DNA of 64,000 nucleotides from positions 124,001 through 188,000 of the forward strand of contig NZ_FQXJ01000005.1 in the NCBI RefSeq assembly GCF_900129935.1, written 5' to 3'. This stretch comes from Desulfosporosinus lacus DSM 15449. GTDB taxonomy: Bacteria; Bacillota; Desulfitobacteriia; Desulfitobacteriales; Desulfitobacteriaceae. Of this stretch, positions 44,401 to 54,081 are shown piece by piece. The translations under genes were made by a program, and so were the position numbers. The notes below the pieces were generated by a model. It was not told where the DNA came from. It saw only the letters and a program-made list of their open reading frames with translations, and made no database searches. The stretch's first letter is position 1; each line of letters opens with the position of its first letter.

Positions 44401-47400
44401 ATGCATTCCTCCGCATCTCTGCGACAAGGACTGAGATAAAGTAAATGTCCGCCAAGACTTAAAGCCTCATTAGCCTGTGCTGATGTCAGGTTTAAATGAC
44501 GAAGTTCCATTTTACTATGTGTCCATGCTAACTCAAACGCTCTATTAACTGAGAGAGGATCACGATATTTCTCTGCAATACGGACTGCATCCTCACGGCT
44601 CTCCGCGTATCCGACAGAAAATGAGACCCGCACAGTTTGCCCTGGAGTTATTCTAACCCGCTGGCGCAGGCTCATGATAGGATCTAGCACCGCACCAACT
44701 GTATTCGACAAAGGATGGTTAGCGTCTAAGGCTTGAGGCTTGGCAAGACTTCTGCCTCGGCCAATAAAACGCGCACGATCTGTTTCGTATTGAAGGGACC
44801 CAACTTTTTCCCCTTCAGTTGCAACTGTATGCATGAGCCATAGTCTGGCTTGATTCTCACTACGTGGTCTACGAGATGCTAAAAGTGCCTCATAATCAAA
44901 TTCAGTTTGAATAAAGAGGTTACCAAACGCTGGATGCGCAAGATCCTCACTTTGCCTAGCCAAAACCACTTCAAAGTAGCTTGTGACTTCGACGATTCGA
45001 TCATGCTTACTATGATTTGTCAAAGAAATGCGGCGCATCTCCGCTTGGTCCTCAGGGGATACAACAACTTCGGTATGGGTAGTTATATTGCCATCCTTCC
45101 GACAGTACTCAACTTGATCCGGTGCATAGGTCACCTTGTAATCCTCGCCAGAATTCTTACAGGGTTGGTAAGTAGCTGACCATACGTCACCAGAGTTCAG
45201 GTTTTGAATATAGAAATACATGCCCCACGCATCTTGCGTGACATCCTCTCTCCAGCGCGAGACGCAAATATTTTTATAACGACTAAAGCCTGAGCCCGAA
45301 TTAGTCATCATGACAGAGTATTGTCCGTTGGAAATACAATGGGCAATTGGAATAGGGCTATTTACAGTGTTTAAAAGAATGAACTGGTTTTTCTCGAGAT
45401 CAAGAGTTTTGGTTTTTTGCCTGATGACTTGATGTTCATCTTCGGGCTGAGGAATAATTGACGTTACATCCGGCAACCGCTCTTGAAGCAGAAGTTCAGC
45501 AGACTGAATCAATGCTTCATTGTGTAAACGCTGTTGCATGACGTTTTTAAATAAGACATTATCGATCGCTAATAAACTCATTCCTTGATGATGGGCCATA
45601 AAACTCTGGACAAGTTTATAGGAACGTCCTACCGGGACACGTTCACTAGTAAAGTCAACTGCTTCATATAACCCAAAACGACCTCCAAAACCCTTTTGTT
45701 CCATCGCGGAGATATTCAACAATGCTTCATGAGGAGAAACCATCAGCGCCAAAAAGCTTGCATACGGTGCGATCACAAGGTCTTGAATCAGCCCGCGCTT
45801 CAGACCCAATCCAGGTACACCGAACGCCTTATACTGGTAATTCAGTTGAGGATCAAAAGCATGGAATCCTGACTCTGAAATACCCCAAGGTGCATTGTGA
45901 TCCAACCCGTATTTTCGTTGGACATCAACAACCGAGTGATAAGTTTCATTGAGAAGAGTTCCCTCATAATTCCTCATCACTAAGAGTGGCATCAGAAATT
46001 CAAACATTGTTCCACTCCAAGAGACTAAGCTCCGTTTGCCTTTCGTCATTGTTAGTGAACGTCCAAGTTTAAACCAATGGCTTGGAGGAACATCCCCTTT
46101 GGCAATTGCAAAAAAGCTTGCTTGACGGGCTTCAGAAGCTAACAAGTCATAATAAGAGTTATCGAGTTTGCTATCTGAAACACGATAACCGATCGAGAAG
46201 AGCTGACGTGATTCGTCAAACAAGGGATAAAAATCTGTGGCTAAAGCCATCCCCTCAAGGTGCTGCTGCAATTCCTCCGATTTATGAATATAACCTAGAA
46301 TCTTCTTGTGTGCCCATTCGATGCTCTCATTAAGTTCCGGAGGAAAATTGCCATTTCCAAGTCCGTTCGCATAGTAATCAGCAAGTCCCTTCAGGCTGAG
46401 ATTATTTATAACTTGCTCATTTCCAATCCAAGGACACAATTCGCCAAGTTCTAAACAAAATGATTGAATCATGGTATCTAAACGTTGTGCCCAGTATAAT
46501 CCCTCTTTGCCTAATTCACGTTCTAAAATCTGTGCTGGCCATAGTGATAATAGATTCATCCAGTTCTTAAGATTCAAAGGCTCATCTGAACCAAGAAGTT
46601 GATCCAGTGTTACTTTAAAAGAATTCAATTCTTGACGGGTATCTTCGTCAACCTCTTCAAGCAAAAGGTTATAAGTATCCTTAAGACCTCTTACAAATTG
46701 CAAATCGAGCAAAGGTTTTTCTTCAATAATCTCGGCTAACCCTGATTTTAACGTCAAAAGATACATCACAAAGTTTCCACTGTCAACTGTCGAGATATAG
46801 CGAGGTTCTAAAGGCATAAGGGTCTGAGTATCGTACCAATTATAGAGATGCCCTCTCCAATGTTCCAGCTTTCCAATAGTATTAACCATATGCTGAATAT
46901 TTTCCAATACCTTTGTTGAGGGTATATATCCGAAATCCCTTGCCACCAAATTTGTTAAAAGCGCTAACCCAATATTGGTGGGTGAAGTTCGATGTGCTAC
47001 GCCATTTGGTGGATCAATTTGCACATTATCCGGAGGCAACCAATGATCCTCCTCGCCAAGATATTCTTCAAAAAAAGCCCATATCTTTCTGCTAAAGCGA
47101 CGCAAAACGATCTCTTCTGAAGCTGAAAGTGAGATTTTTTTATGCTGAATAGGTTCACTTACATAATGCGCAACCCAAATTGAAATGACCCAGGCAATTG
47201 TCAACGGGACAAATCGTCCTAACTTTGTTGGGAAAGCGTAGGCAATGCCCAAAACTGCCAATAAAACAAAGAGAATTACTGGCCACATCGAGCGCGACAT
47301 GGTTTGCAAGCTGGCACCTATGCGTTTCTCTGCATCTGAAGCAGCTTCCCATTCTAACAGAAGTCGATGAGAAACAAACTGGCGATACAGACTTCTGACG

Positions 47401-50042
47401 ATTGCATCCAGCATAACTAAAGCTTGATAAGGAAGAAACACGAACTGAAGAACAAACTGCTTAGCTAAGGTCATTAAGTCATGGCTTAAGTTTCCCTTCT
47501 CAGCACGGTCATTGAAAAGTTGATTAAGCAGATATAATACAATGGGCGAGAATAAACTTAGAGAGACGATTCCAACCCAAACTATTGGATCTCCAGAAAG
47601 AACCATAAATCCAAGCATAAGAAGTAACAACAGGGCAGGTGCTTCTAAACTCCTTCTCAAGTTATCGAATATTTTCCAACGTGCTAAAAATGGGATGGGC
47701 GCAAACAACCAGGGTAAGAGTTGCCAATCCCCCCTGACCCAGCGGTGTTGCCGACAGGTATAAGCGAGGTAGTTAGCAGGATAACCATCAACAAGTTCCA
47801 CATCAGAAACTAACCCAGCCCGTGCATACAATCCCTCAATCAAATCATGACTGAGGATCGTGTTTTCTGGAAATGATTGATCCGTTACTTTATGGAAAAC
47901 ATCTACATCATAAATTCCTTTTCCAGTAAAAATACCTTCGCCAAACAAGTCCTGATAAACATCCGATACTGCTGTAGTATAGGGATCAACTCCAACTCTT
48001 CCCGAGAAAATTCTTGCAAAATTAGAAGCGCCAGCTTTAAGAATTGATACGCCCACTCGCGGTTGAAGGATCCCGTAGCCTTGAACCACCCTTTTTCCAT
48101 CTGAGCTAAGTTGAGGTGAATGCAAAGGATGAGCGATTGTTCCAATGAGTCTCTTAGCAATTCCCCGCGGCAGCTGGGTATCTGCATCAAGTGTGATTAC
48201 ATAACGAATGGTTGACAGTATGGAAAGTTCTCCAATTTGAATATCATAACTTGTCGTTCCTTCTTGACGCAGAAGTCGATTGAACTCGACTAGTTTCCCA
48301 CGTTTGCGCTCCCACCCCATCCATACGCCTTCAGATTTATTGAAGAGTCTTCTTCTATGAAAGAAATAGAATCGATTGTCGCCATATTTGCTGTTTAATT
48401 TCTCGATGGAACTCACTGCCGCCGAAACAATTTCTTTATCCTCTGGAACACTTTCTGTCGCTGCGTCTGCAAAATCACCCAGAAGAGCGAAATATAAGTT
48501 CTCATCTCGATTGGCAAGATAATATACTTCAATTTCGCTGACAAGTTCAATAACCCTGTCAACATTTGTTAAAAGTGTAGGAATTGCAACCATAGTCCGT
48601 AATTTTTGAGGTATTCCTTCCCTTAATTCAAATTTTGGCAGGAATGATGGACGAAATAGTTCAGAAGCCATCCAGTTCACTAAGGGGATGACAATACTGC
48701 TCGCCCAAATAAACAACGCTATAACTAAGGGAATATAACCAAGGGAAATGGGTGTCTTTACGAGCGCGTATACTAAGGCCAAGGTGAATAGAGTGCCTGC
48801 TCCAATCAACAAACTTCCGAAATAATATAAGTTAGGTTGCTTGCGTATTTTGCGCCGGACCTTACTCCAGAAGTCCCTTGACTTTCCAAAATCTTTTTCT
48901 AATTCTTGTTCGAGTTCTTCTCGCCCTGCTCCAATCAGATAAAACCCGACATGCGACGAGACAGCATCCCCTTGTTCATATGCCCCTTCTGCCTTCACTA
49001 AAACTTTTCGAGCTACAACTAACTCAGACACTTTAAATTTTCTTGAAATCTTTTCTACACAATGGCGATAGAAATCACGCGACTGAAAGTCCATTTGGCC
49101 ATAAACTCTACTTGGGTCCTTTCCAAATATACCTTCCACTAAACTGACTTCTTCAAAAAAATGGGGCCAGTCTTCAGCATTAACGAAATGAATGCTCAAA
49201 ATTGCGTGACCCATTGACACTTGATACATGGTCTGACGTTGGCGTTCCAGTTTTGCCAGTTCTTCAATTGTGGTATCTTGTTTGGCTACAGCACGATCTA
49301 CCCATTGTAACAGTGGGCCTACATCCGCACCAACCTCCCGAATTCGCTTTAGGATCTGTTCTGCATAAGAAGAGGAATATTCTTCTTGAGGACTTAACGT
49401 TTTTAATAGTTTTTCCCATTCTTCCGACCCGTGTTCTGATTCCAGTAGGGGCATAACCCAATGATCGGCTGTTTCTCTTTCTGCTTGAGTATAAAGTATT
49501 TGTTCCGTTAACCTGCGAATATTTTCCAAGAGGATAATACGCAACATAATGGGAATTGCCCATAGTTCTCCGCTAGATAAGGGCACTTGAACCTGATAAG
49601 CGTTAATAAAGGCTTTCAGCGTTTCACTTTGCAATTGACTGTCCGTGTGTTCAATAAGTTCAATCAACAGTCCATAAATTCGCGGGTATCCTTCGAAATC
49701 GCCCGTAGAATTTTGCGGTAATTGACGTTCGAACTTTTGAGGAAGGCTGTTTTGAATTTCTACTCTCAAGTCTTTTAAACTATAAAAGTTATCCAATAAC
49801 CATTCAGTGGCAGGTACACTGTCTTGTGTTCTCGATGAATAATCAGCAATTTCATGGTAAGCCTGTTCTAAGAATTTCATATTCTGTTTTACTCTGGGCA
49901 TCAATGATCGTTTTAGCTGACTAGTCCCCTGATTAACATTTGATCGAGCAATCTCTTCAGCATGACTGAGTAAATCTTCGCCGTTAAGAACAATATCTTT
50001 ATAAGGCTTATTCTTTCTTAAAGATTGTGTGAAAAACTTCAT
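41493..50042 (-). CDS. ndvB: Cyclic beta-1,2-glucan synthase-like giant glycosyltransferase/phosphorylase (NdvB family)
   Basis: A single 2849-residue frame with the domain order of cyclic beta-1,2-glucan synthases. A long soluble N-terminal region precedes membrane helices (about 418-447). The GT84 glycosyltransferase follows, with TLDADTQLPRG (about 616), a SHDLIEG motif and RQHRWVRGDWQ (about 764). More helices lie at about 805-825 and 925-945, then a glucoamylase-like region (about 1290-1510), and finally carbohydrate-binding and GH94 phosphorylase-like domains with GSGDWNDGF near residue 2529. It would use UDP-glucose at the membrane to build and trim beta-1,2-glucan. Length and motifs are intact; product identity is inferred. 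Confidence 0.92.
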   Translation of the reverse strand: MKFFTQSLRKNKPYKDIVLNGEDLLSHAEEIARSNVNQGTSQLKRSLMPRVKQNMKFLEQAYHEIADYSSRTQDSVPATEWLLDNFYSLKDLRVEIQNSLPQKFERQLPQNSTGDFEGYPRIYGLLIELIEHTDSQLQSETLKAFINAYQVQVPLSSGELWAIPIMLRIILLENIRRLTEQILYTQAERETADHWVMPLLESEHGSEEWEKLLKTLSPQEEYSSSYAEQILKRIREVGADVGPLLQWVDRAVAKQDTTIEELAKLERQRQTMYQVSMGHAILSIHFVNAEDWPHFFEEVSLVEGIFGKDPSRVYGQMDFQSRDFYRHCVEKISRKFKVSELVVARKVLVKAEGAYEQGDAVSSHVGFYLIGAGREELEQELEKDFGKSRDFWSKVRRKIRKQPNLYYFGSLLIGAGTLFTLALVYALVKTPISLGYIPLVIALFIWASSIVIPLVNWMASELFRPSFLPKFELREGIPQKLRTMVAIPTLLTNVDRVIELVSEIEVYYLANRDENLYFALLGDFADAATESVPEDKEIVSAAVSSIEKLNSKYGDNRFYFFHRRRLFNKSEGVWMGWERKRGKLVEFNRLLRQEGTTSYDIQIGELSILSTIRYVITLDADTQLPRGIAKRLIGTIAHPLHSPQLSSDGKRVVQGYGILQPRVGVSILKAGASNFARIFSGRVGVDPYTTAVSDVYQDLFGEGIFTGKGIYDVDVFHKVTDQSFPENTILSHDLIEGLYARAGLVSDVELVDGYPANYLAYTCRQHRWVRGDWQLLPWLFAPIPFLARWKIFDNLRRSLEAPALLLLLMLGFMVLSGDPIVWVGIVSLSLFSPIVLYLLNQLFNDRAEKGNLSHDLMTLAKQFVLQFVFLPYQALVMLDAIVRSLYRQFVSHRLLLEWEAASDAEKRIGASLQTMSRSMWPVILFVLLAVLGIAYAFPTKLGRFVPLTIAWVISIWVAHYVSEPIQHKKISLSASEEIVLRRFSRKIWAFFEEYLGEEDHWLPPDNVQIDPPNGVAHRTSPTNIGLALLTNLVARDFGYIPSTKVLENIQHMVNTIGKLEHWRGHLYNWYDTQTLMPLEPRYISTVDSGNFVMYLLTLKSGLAEIIEEKPLLDLQFVRGLKDTYNLLLEEVDEDTRQELNSFKVTLDQLLGSDEPLNLKNWMNLLSLWPAQILERELGKEGLYWAQRLDTMIQSFCLELGELCPWIGNEQVINNLSLKGLADYYANGLGNGNFPPELNESIEWAHKKILGYIHKSEELQQHLEGMALATDFYPLFDESRQLFSIGYRVSDSKLDNSYYDLLASEARQASFFAIAKGDVPPSHWFKLGRSLTMTKGKRSLVSWSGTMFEFLMPLLVMRNYEGTLLNETYHSVVDVQRKYGLDHNAPWGISESGFHAFDPQLNYQYKAFGVPGLGLKRGLIQDLVIAPYASFLALMVSPHEALLNISAMEQKGFGGRFGLYEAVDFTSERVPVGRSYKLVQSFMAHHQGMSLLAIDNVLFKNVMQQRLHNEALIQSAELLLQERLPDVTSIIPQPEDEHQVIRQKTKTLDLEKNQFILLNTVNSPIPIAHCISNGQYSVMMTNSGSGFSRYKNICVSRWREDVTQDAWGMYFYIQNLNSGDVWSATYQPCKNSGEDYKVTYAPDQVEYCRKDGNITTHTEVVVSPEDQAEMRRISLTNHSKHDRIVEVTSYFEVVLARQSEDLAHPAFGNLFIQTEFDYEALLASRRPRSENQARLWLMHTVATEGEKVGSLQYETDRARFIGRGRSLAKPQALDANHPLSNTVGAVLDPIMSLRQRVRITPGQTVRVSFSVGYAESREDAVRIAEKYRDPLSVNRAFELAWTHSKMELRHLNLTSAQANEALSLGGHLLYLSPCRRDAEECIKQNCKGQSALWPYAISGDLPIVLVRVANAEHLDLVRRLLTIHEYWRLKGLLADLVILNEDESGYVQAFQDSLRDFISMGHARDLLNQPSGVFLLQKGLVQPDVLNLLCTVARITFIGEGGSCSVQVRKKAKLSTRESELLAEKSQEQSLQNDQNIINMLQDVTEGSDGPLHFANGYGGFSEDGKEYIIELQEGMNTPLPWINVIANSKFGFQISEVGAGYTWSQNSREYKLTPWSNDPILDPVGEALFLRDEETGESWSVTANPRRENGVYKIRHGQGYSIFEHYSRGLKQTLRLFVPIDKPVKIVELTLLNLTERALSLSATYYVEWVMGVVREHTAPFLVTQYDRESNTFYVQNTYQEEYMGRIGFLTSFGATVTSFTGDRSEFIGRNRSLEDPIGLQLDSFSESIGAGLDPCSAMRLEFPMMPGESKTITFLFGETANRQEAEQIISDYEQPKKIENSFEEVKQHWDELLGNIQIQTPDLSMNLLLNRWLLYQTVVCRLWARSAFYQSGGAYGFRDQLQDVMALVYTEPTVTRNQILIHCRHQFIEGDVQHWWHAEKGKGIRTKFSDDLLWLPFVTFHYIERTGDIGVLDEMAEYLEDEPLREGEDERYSIPRISDQQGTVYEHCLRAIERGLSFGEHGLPLIGSGDWNDGFSRIGHKGKGESVWLGWFLYMTLVRFAGLCDAHEDSERGVHYRDIAEELLKNIELHGWDGGWYRRAYFDDGTPLGSSQNKECQIDALAQSWSVLSGAARPTRVQDAMLALEHYLWRKDDGILLLLTPPFDKLLPDPGYIKGYVPGVRENGGQYTHGAAWAILAYTTLGEGDKATELFQMLSPIHHARTEHEVNRYKVEPYVMAADVYGTHSHVGRGGWTWYTGAAGWMYQAGLEGILGFKRQGDTIVLKPCIPSRWSGFSLTYQYHTTKYEIFVENPNARMSGYTKIILDEAELLEPVIVLKDDGQTHTVRLII

Positions 50043-50115
50043 TCTCCGTCTCCGTCTTAATTTTTAATACATCATTTATGCATTATTCCCATTTCCCCTT
50101 ACTTCATTCATACAT

Positions 50116-50153
50116 AAAGAAACACCCTTGTCATGTGACAAGGGTGTTTCTTT
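50116..50153 (-). terminator. Strong terminator after ftsK
   Basis: AAAGAAACACCCTTGTCA pairs exactly with its complement at 50136-50153 with a 2-base centre (18-bp palindrome). It begins 8 bases past the ftsK stop. Confidence 0.85.
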
Positions 50154-50160
50154 ATATTTA

Positions 50161-52731
50161 TCATCCAAATCGTTCATCAAATTCTTCCAGAGTTAAGAGT
50201 ACTTGCCTCGGTTTACTTCCTTCATAAGCTCCTACAACCCCTTGTTCTTCCAGCATATCCATTAATCTGGCTGCCCTGGTATAGCCTAATTTCAACCTGC
50301 GTTGAAGAAAGGATACACTAGCCATGCCTGTCCTAATGAATAGATGCCCGGCGTCGAGGAACAAAGCATCATCAGGTCCATTCCCCTCTTCGCTCTTAAC
50401 AGTAGTTTCTGCAAAAAGTCTTTCTGGGTCAAGATACTCCGGCGTGCCCATTTCCTTCCAATGCATAATTACTCGCTGTACTTCTTCATCCGTTACCAAA
50501 CACCCCTGTACTCGAAGCGCCTTATTTACTCCCAAGGGAGAATAAAGCATGTCTCCTCTGCCAAGCAGTTTCTCTGCCCCAGTGGCATCAAGAATAGTAC
50601 GGGAGTCAATTTGAGATGAAACTGCAAAGGATATTCGACTAGGTATATTGGCTTTGATGACTCCGGTTATTACATCAACCGATGGACGTTGCGTCGCAAT
50701 CACTAAATGAATCCCTGCCGCCCGAGCCATTTGAGCCAGACGACAAATTGCTTCTTCTACTTCCCCCGCCGCAACCATCATCAAATCAGCGAGCTCATCA
50801 ATAATCACTACCACAAACGGTAAGGCCGGTGTATTTCTTGAAGTCTCTGCTGCTTTTAAGCGATTATACCGTTCAATATCTCGAACCCCTGAAGCCGCGA
50901 AGAGTTCGTATCTATTTTCCATTTCTTTAACAATCCATTTTAAAGCACTTGCAGCCTTTTTGGGATCGATCACAACGGGAGCCAATAAGTGAGGAATACC
51001 ATTGTATTGACTCAGCTCGACCATCTTGGGGTCTACAAGCAGGAGCTTTACTTCATCCGGTGTTGCATTGAAAAGCAGAGAATTAATAATCGTCGTAATG
51101 CAAACACTTTTCCCCGAACCAGTAGCACCCGCTACCAGCAGATGAGGCATTTTTATTAAATCAGCAATAATCGGTTGATCCGCAATATCCTTTCCTAGAG
51201 CAACTTTGAGCTTCGAAGAGTATTGTCCAAAGCTAGCAGTTTCTAACACTTCTCTAAAGGGTACCGAAAGCGCCTGTTTATTCGGGACTTCAATACCTAT
51301 TGCCGCTTTTCCAGGGATCGGAGCTTCAATACGGACATCCCGCGCCGCAAGCGCAAGCGCAATATCATCCGATAAATTGACAATTTTACTAATTTTTACT
51401 CCTGGTGCAGGCGCTAACTCATAACGGGTAATAACAGGTCCCCTTGTCACACGAATTAATTTGGCTTTTACTCCAAAATCGAGAAGTACTTTTTCAAGTT
51501 GTCTCGATGTTTCCGTATCTTGAATGATTGTTCTGTGTTGCAACGGTTCCAATAAATTGAAATTGGGAAACTCCCAGTGCTTGACAACTTCAGCTTTATG
51601 ATCGAGGACTTGCGGCGCTTGCTCTACTTGTGATATTTGTGCTATTTGTGCCGCTTGTGCTATTTGCTCCACTTGCTCCACAAATTCAAATATTAAAGCA
51701 GGCTCTTCGGCCACAGGAGCAACTGCAAGCTCTGACATTGGCACCCTCTCAACGGTACAGGCCGTCTCCAGAAGGGCCTCTGTAAGTGCTGATGTATTCC
51801 ATGCAACTCCTTTGACAGTTTGCTCAGTTAGTTCTCCATAGCCAGTTTCCGGCCTTTCTGAATCTGAATCTGAATCTGTTGTTGTCTCTAATACTGTCTC
51901 ATTTTTAGGTATTGGAATATCAATGGCTTGGGATGTCCCCCCCCCCCCTGCTTCACTGCTAATTCTGCTGTCTTCACTCCGATTTTCAACAAAATCAAGT
52001 TTCTCGTTTAGAGGATTTTCATCCTCCTTGAATTGGGATAAGAATTCTTCTTGTTCTGTTTTCGACTTAAACACAGTTGAATAGCTTGCTGGTTTATCTG
52101 TAGGTATTTTCGATAACTTTGCTGGCTCAAAATATTTATGATCAGAGCTTCTAACCTCTAATCTTACTTCTTGATCTACTTCTGTGAAATAGTCATTAAG
52201 CCCTTTTAAAATGGTCATGTTGCGGCGTTTCGTTGGAAAACCGGATTCTCCTGTTCCGAAATAAGATGGGAAATCTCTTCCTATCTCCTGCATTTCTTCA
52301 CTCATTTGGGCATCTTTATCCTTCATTTCTACCCATTCTGGTGAATTGAAATATTGATTAAACCCTTTTAAGCTTACAATTTTCCCTGCAGGAAGAGGAA
52401 TGACATTAGAGTCTTGCGATTTATCTTTACTTCTTCTCTCCTGGCGTTTCTGATTATTTGGTATCTTAGAGTCATCCTTAGGTGACCTTTCCGAACTTAT
52501 AGACGATTCAGTCGTAATAGTAGATGCATAAATCCAGAGTATAATCCCTATTATAAAACATAAGAAGGGCCCAGCCCAGGCTAGACCTCCCATAGTCAAA
52601 GTAAAGAAAGCATCAACATGTTTTCCGATGGATAAACCGAAAGCGCCCAGCAAGCCTAAGATCGATATAATTAATAATAAAAGTGCACTAAATTTAAGCC
52701 AAAAAGAACTGTTTTTTCTCCTTTTCGACAT
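50161..52731 (-). CDS. ftsK: DNA translocase FtsK/SpoIIIE
   Basis: Membrane-anchored hexameric DNA pump for chromosome segregation at division or sporulation. The N-terminus has only about two hydrophobic segments (residues 11-32 and 45-70), fewer than the usual four. A long acidic, low-complexity linker (about 75-390) follows, then the motor: the alpha/beta core with LIRVTRGPVITRYELAPAPG (about 418), Walker A AGATGSGKSVC (about 530-540), Walker B VVIIDELADLMM (about 643), and the gamma winged-helix domain at the end (FLQRRLKLGYTRAARLMD). I start at the ATG at 52731 after GGAGGTGG. The linker contains a 12-base G tract (see 51937). Confidence 0.94.
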   Translation of the reverse strand: MSKRRKNSSFWLKFSALLLLIISILGLLGAFGLSIGKHVDAFFTLTMGGLAWAGPFLCFIIGIILWIYASTITTESSISSERSPKDDSKIPNNQKRQERRSKDKSQDSNVIPLPAGKIVSLKGFNQYFNSPEWVEMKDKDAQMSEEMQEIGRDFPSYFGTGESGFPTKRRNMTILKGLNDYFTEVDQEVRLEVRSSDHKYFEPAKLSKIPTDKPASYSTVFKSKTEQEEFLSQFKEDENPLNEKLDFVENRSEDSRISSEAGGGGTSQAIDIPIPKNETVLETTTDSDSDSERPETGYGELTEQTVKGVAWNTSALTEALLETACTVERVPMSELAVAPVAEEPALIFEFVEQVEQIAQAAQIAQISQVEQAPQVLDHKAEVVKHWEFPNFNLLEPLQHRTIIQDTETSRQLEKVLLDFGVKAKLIRVTRGPVITRYELAPAPGVKISKIVNLSDDIALALAARDVRIEAPIPGKAAIGIEVPNKQALSVPFREVLETASFGQYSSKLKVALGKDIADQPIIADLIKMPHLLVAGATGSGKSVCITTIINSLLFNATPDEVKLLLVDPKMVELSQYNGIPHLLAPVVIDPKKAASALKWIVKEMENRYELFAASGVRDIERYNRLKAAETSRNTPALPFVVVIIDELADLMMVAAGEVEEAICRLAQMARAAGIHLVIATQRPSVDVITGVIKANIPSRISFAVSSQIDSRTILDATGAEKLLGRGDMLYSPLGVNKALRVQGCLVTDEEVQRVIMHWKEMGTPEYLDPERLFAETTVKSEEGNGPDDALFLDAGHLFIRTGMASVSFLQRRLKLGYTRAARLMDMLEEQGVVGAYEGSKPRQVLLTLEEFDERFG
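51937..51948. repeat. C12/G12 homopolymer inside the ftsK linker
   Basis: Twelve consecutive C on the plus strand, encoding four Gly in EAGGGGTSQ in the low-complexity linker of FtsK. Such runs slip during replication, and a change not divisible by three would cut off the motor domain. Confidence 0.9.
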
Positions 52732-52807
52732 ATCTTCCACCTCCTCCATTGTATTCATTATGGTAGATGCGCTAGGCGAATGTCAAAAGGTTTTTTTGAT
52801 TTTCGAA

Positions 52808-53767
52808 CTAATAACTTAACAGCACCCCTTTATGCTTAGGTAATGGGTGGAAGATTTCATGAGATATTTCCCCATTTAAATCTAAATATACATTACCAGT
52901 ATAGAGAAAATCTCCTTTTACCCAATATCTTAAATCCAAAAATTCAACCCTGCACTCTTCATTATCTAAATAATGAGCAATTACATGATAATGAGGAGTA
53001 AATTGGCTAAATATTTCAGCTACATTTCCTTCTAAGGCATTGGTAACTGAGGGATTATCCTCGGTCAATTTAGGCAACGCACGACAGATCGATGGTATTT
53101 GATTTCGGATAACCCCAAAACTCACATGTTCCTCTTGGAAAAGTATAAAATTCCAGGTAAAAGGATGGTACATCGCAGGAATAACCTTAACTTGATCTTT
53201 TTCCTTCAAATGATAAATAATCCTTAAACGATCTCTTATCTCAATTCTCCCTAAGTGGCGAAATCCTAAATATATCGCACTAAGCGCTAAAGCAATAAAC
53301 GAGGAGTTTCTTGCTAACTCAGGTGTAATCAGGGAAATAATTAAAGACAATAGCATAGAACCTAGTACCACAGGGTCTGAAAGCATAATCATATCCACAG
53401 TAATTTTTTTCCGTGAAAAAGGCCATAAGAGCTCTGCACCAAAAGAATTTAATAAGTCCATTATTCCGTGAGACATTGTTCCTATCAAAGTCCAAAAGAA
53501 CACCGTTGACCATGAGGTGGTTGGGAAAAACAAATAAAGGCCAGTGCCGAGTCCTAGTGCCGAAGTGGTCAAGGCAATCAACGAATGACTTGCTCCCCTA
53601 TGTTTTAATAGATAATTCAAGCGACCTTTTGCGTGAGCTATAATATCTAAATCAGGGAGCATTGCACCTAATGTGCAACCTAAAAAAACAGGATCAGTCA
53701 ATTGCATTGGGTGACCCGACAAGGTACTGAGTGCAATTCCAATTAAGCCATGTGTTATCGGATCCAA
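52808..53767 (-). CDS. DUF457/YdjM-like membrane-bound metal-dependent hydrolase family protein
   Basis: Member of the LexA-binding inner-membrane hydrolase-like family (DUF457, YdjM/YfhO type). The N-terminus reads MDPITHGLIGIALS when the TTG at 53767 is used (GAAGGTGAG upstream), matching the family; the frame extends to an ATG at 53827 with AAGGAT, an alternative start. Family residues are GAMLPDLDIIAH, LKHRGASHSL, GTMSHGIMDLLNSFG and WPFSRKKI, with four to five hydrophobic segments up to residue 180, then a soluble C-terminal domain. Enzymatic activity in this family is unproven. Confidence 0.87.
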   Translation of the reverse strand: MDPITHGLIGIALSTLSGHPMQLTDPVFLGCTLGAMLPDLDIIAHAKGRLNYLLKHRGASHSLIALTTSALGLGTGLYLFFPTTSWSTVFFWTLIGTMSHGIMDLLNSFGAELLWPFSRKKITVDMIMLSDPVVLGSMLLSLIISLITPELARNSSFIALALSAIYLGFRHLGRIEIRDRLRIIYHLKEKDQVKVIPAMYHPFTWNFILFQEEHVSFGVIRNQIPSICRALPKLTEDNPSVTNALEGNVAEIFSQFTPHYHVIAHYLDNEECRVEFLDLRYWVKGDFLYTGNVYLDLNGEISHEIFHPLPKHKGVLLSY

Positions 53768-53993
53768 CAGCTCACCTTCTCTATCTTTTTTAGACTGGCT
53801 TGGCGCTAGCCAAGTTTTCTGAAGCATCAATATTATCCTTAAATAATACAGTCCTCATTATAGCATGACTTTCAATCGAAAAATATAATGTCTTTTTATT
53901 TCTCTAATTTCCATTTTATGTTCACATTTATAATGTGTAGCATTATAGACTAATCTTTTAAAATTTATCGAGCGTCATGTGGATTATTAGCCA

Positions 53994-54038
53994 CAAAAAA
54001 TGAGCCTTCATCATACTTTGCCAGTACAAATGAAGGCT
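53994..54038 (-). terminator. Terminator of the BON-domain gene
   Basis: AGCCTTCAT (54003-54011) pairs with ATGAAGGCT (54030-54038). On the minus strand the stem is followed by CATTTTTTG. It lies 44 bases after the BON gene stop. Confidence 0.75.
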
Positions 54039-54081
54039 TCTAAGATCAATAATACCTATGTTAAAAGGTTAGAGCTAAAGC

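Noticed and set aside
48160-48200. Splitting the giant glucan synthase frame into several genes
   Set aside because: The frame is continuous over 8.5 kb with domain order as in known cyclic glucan synthases; internal small frames are shadows.
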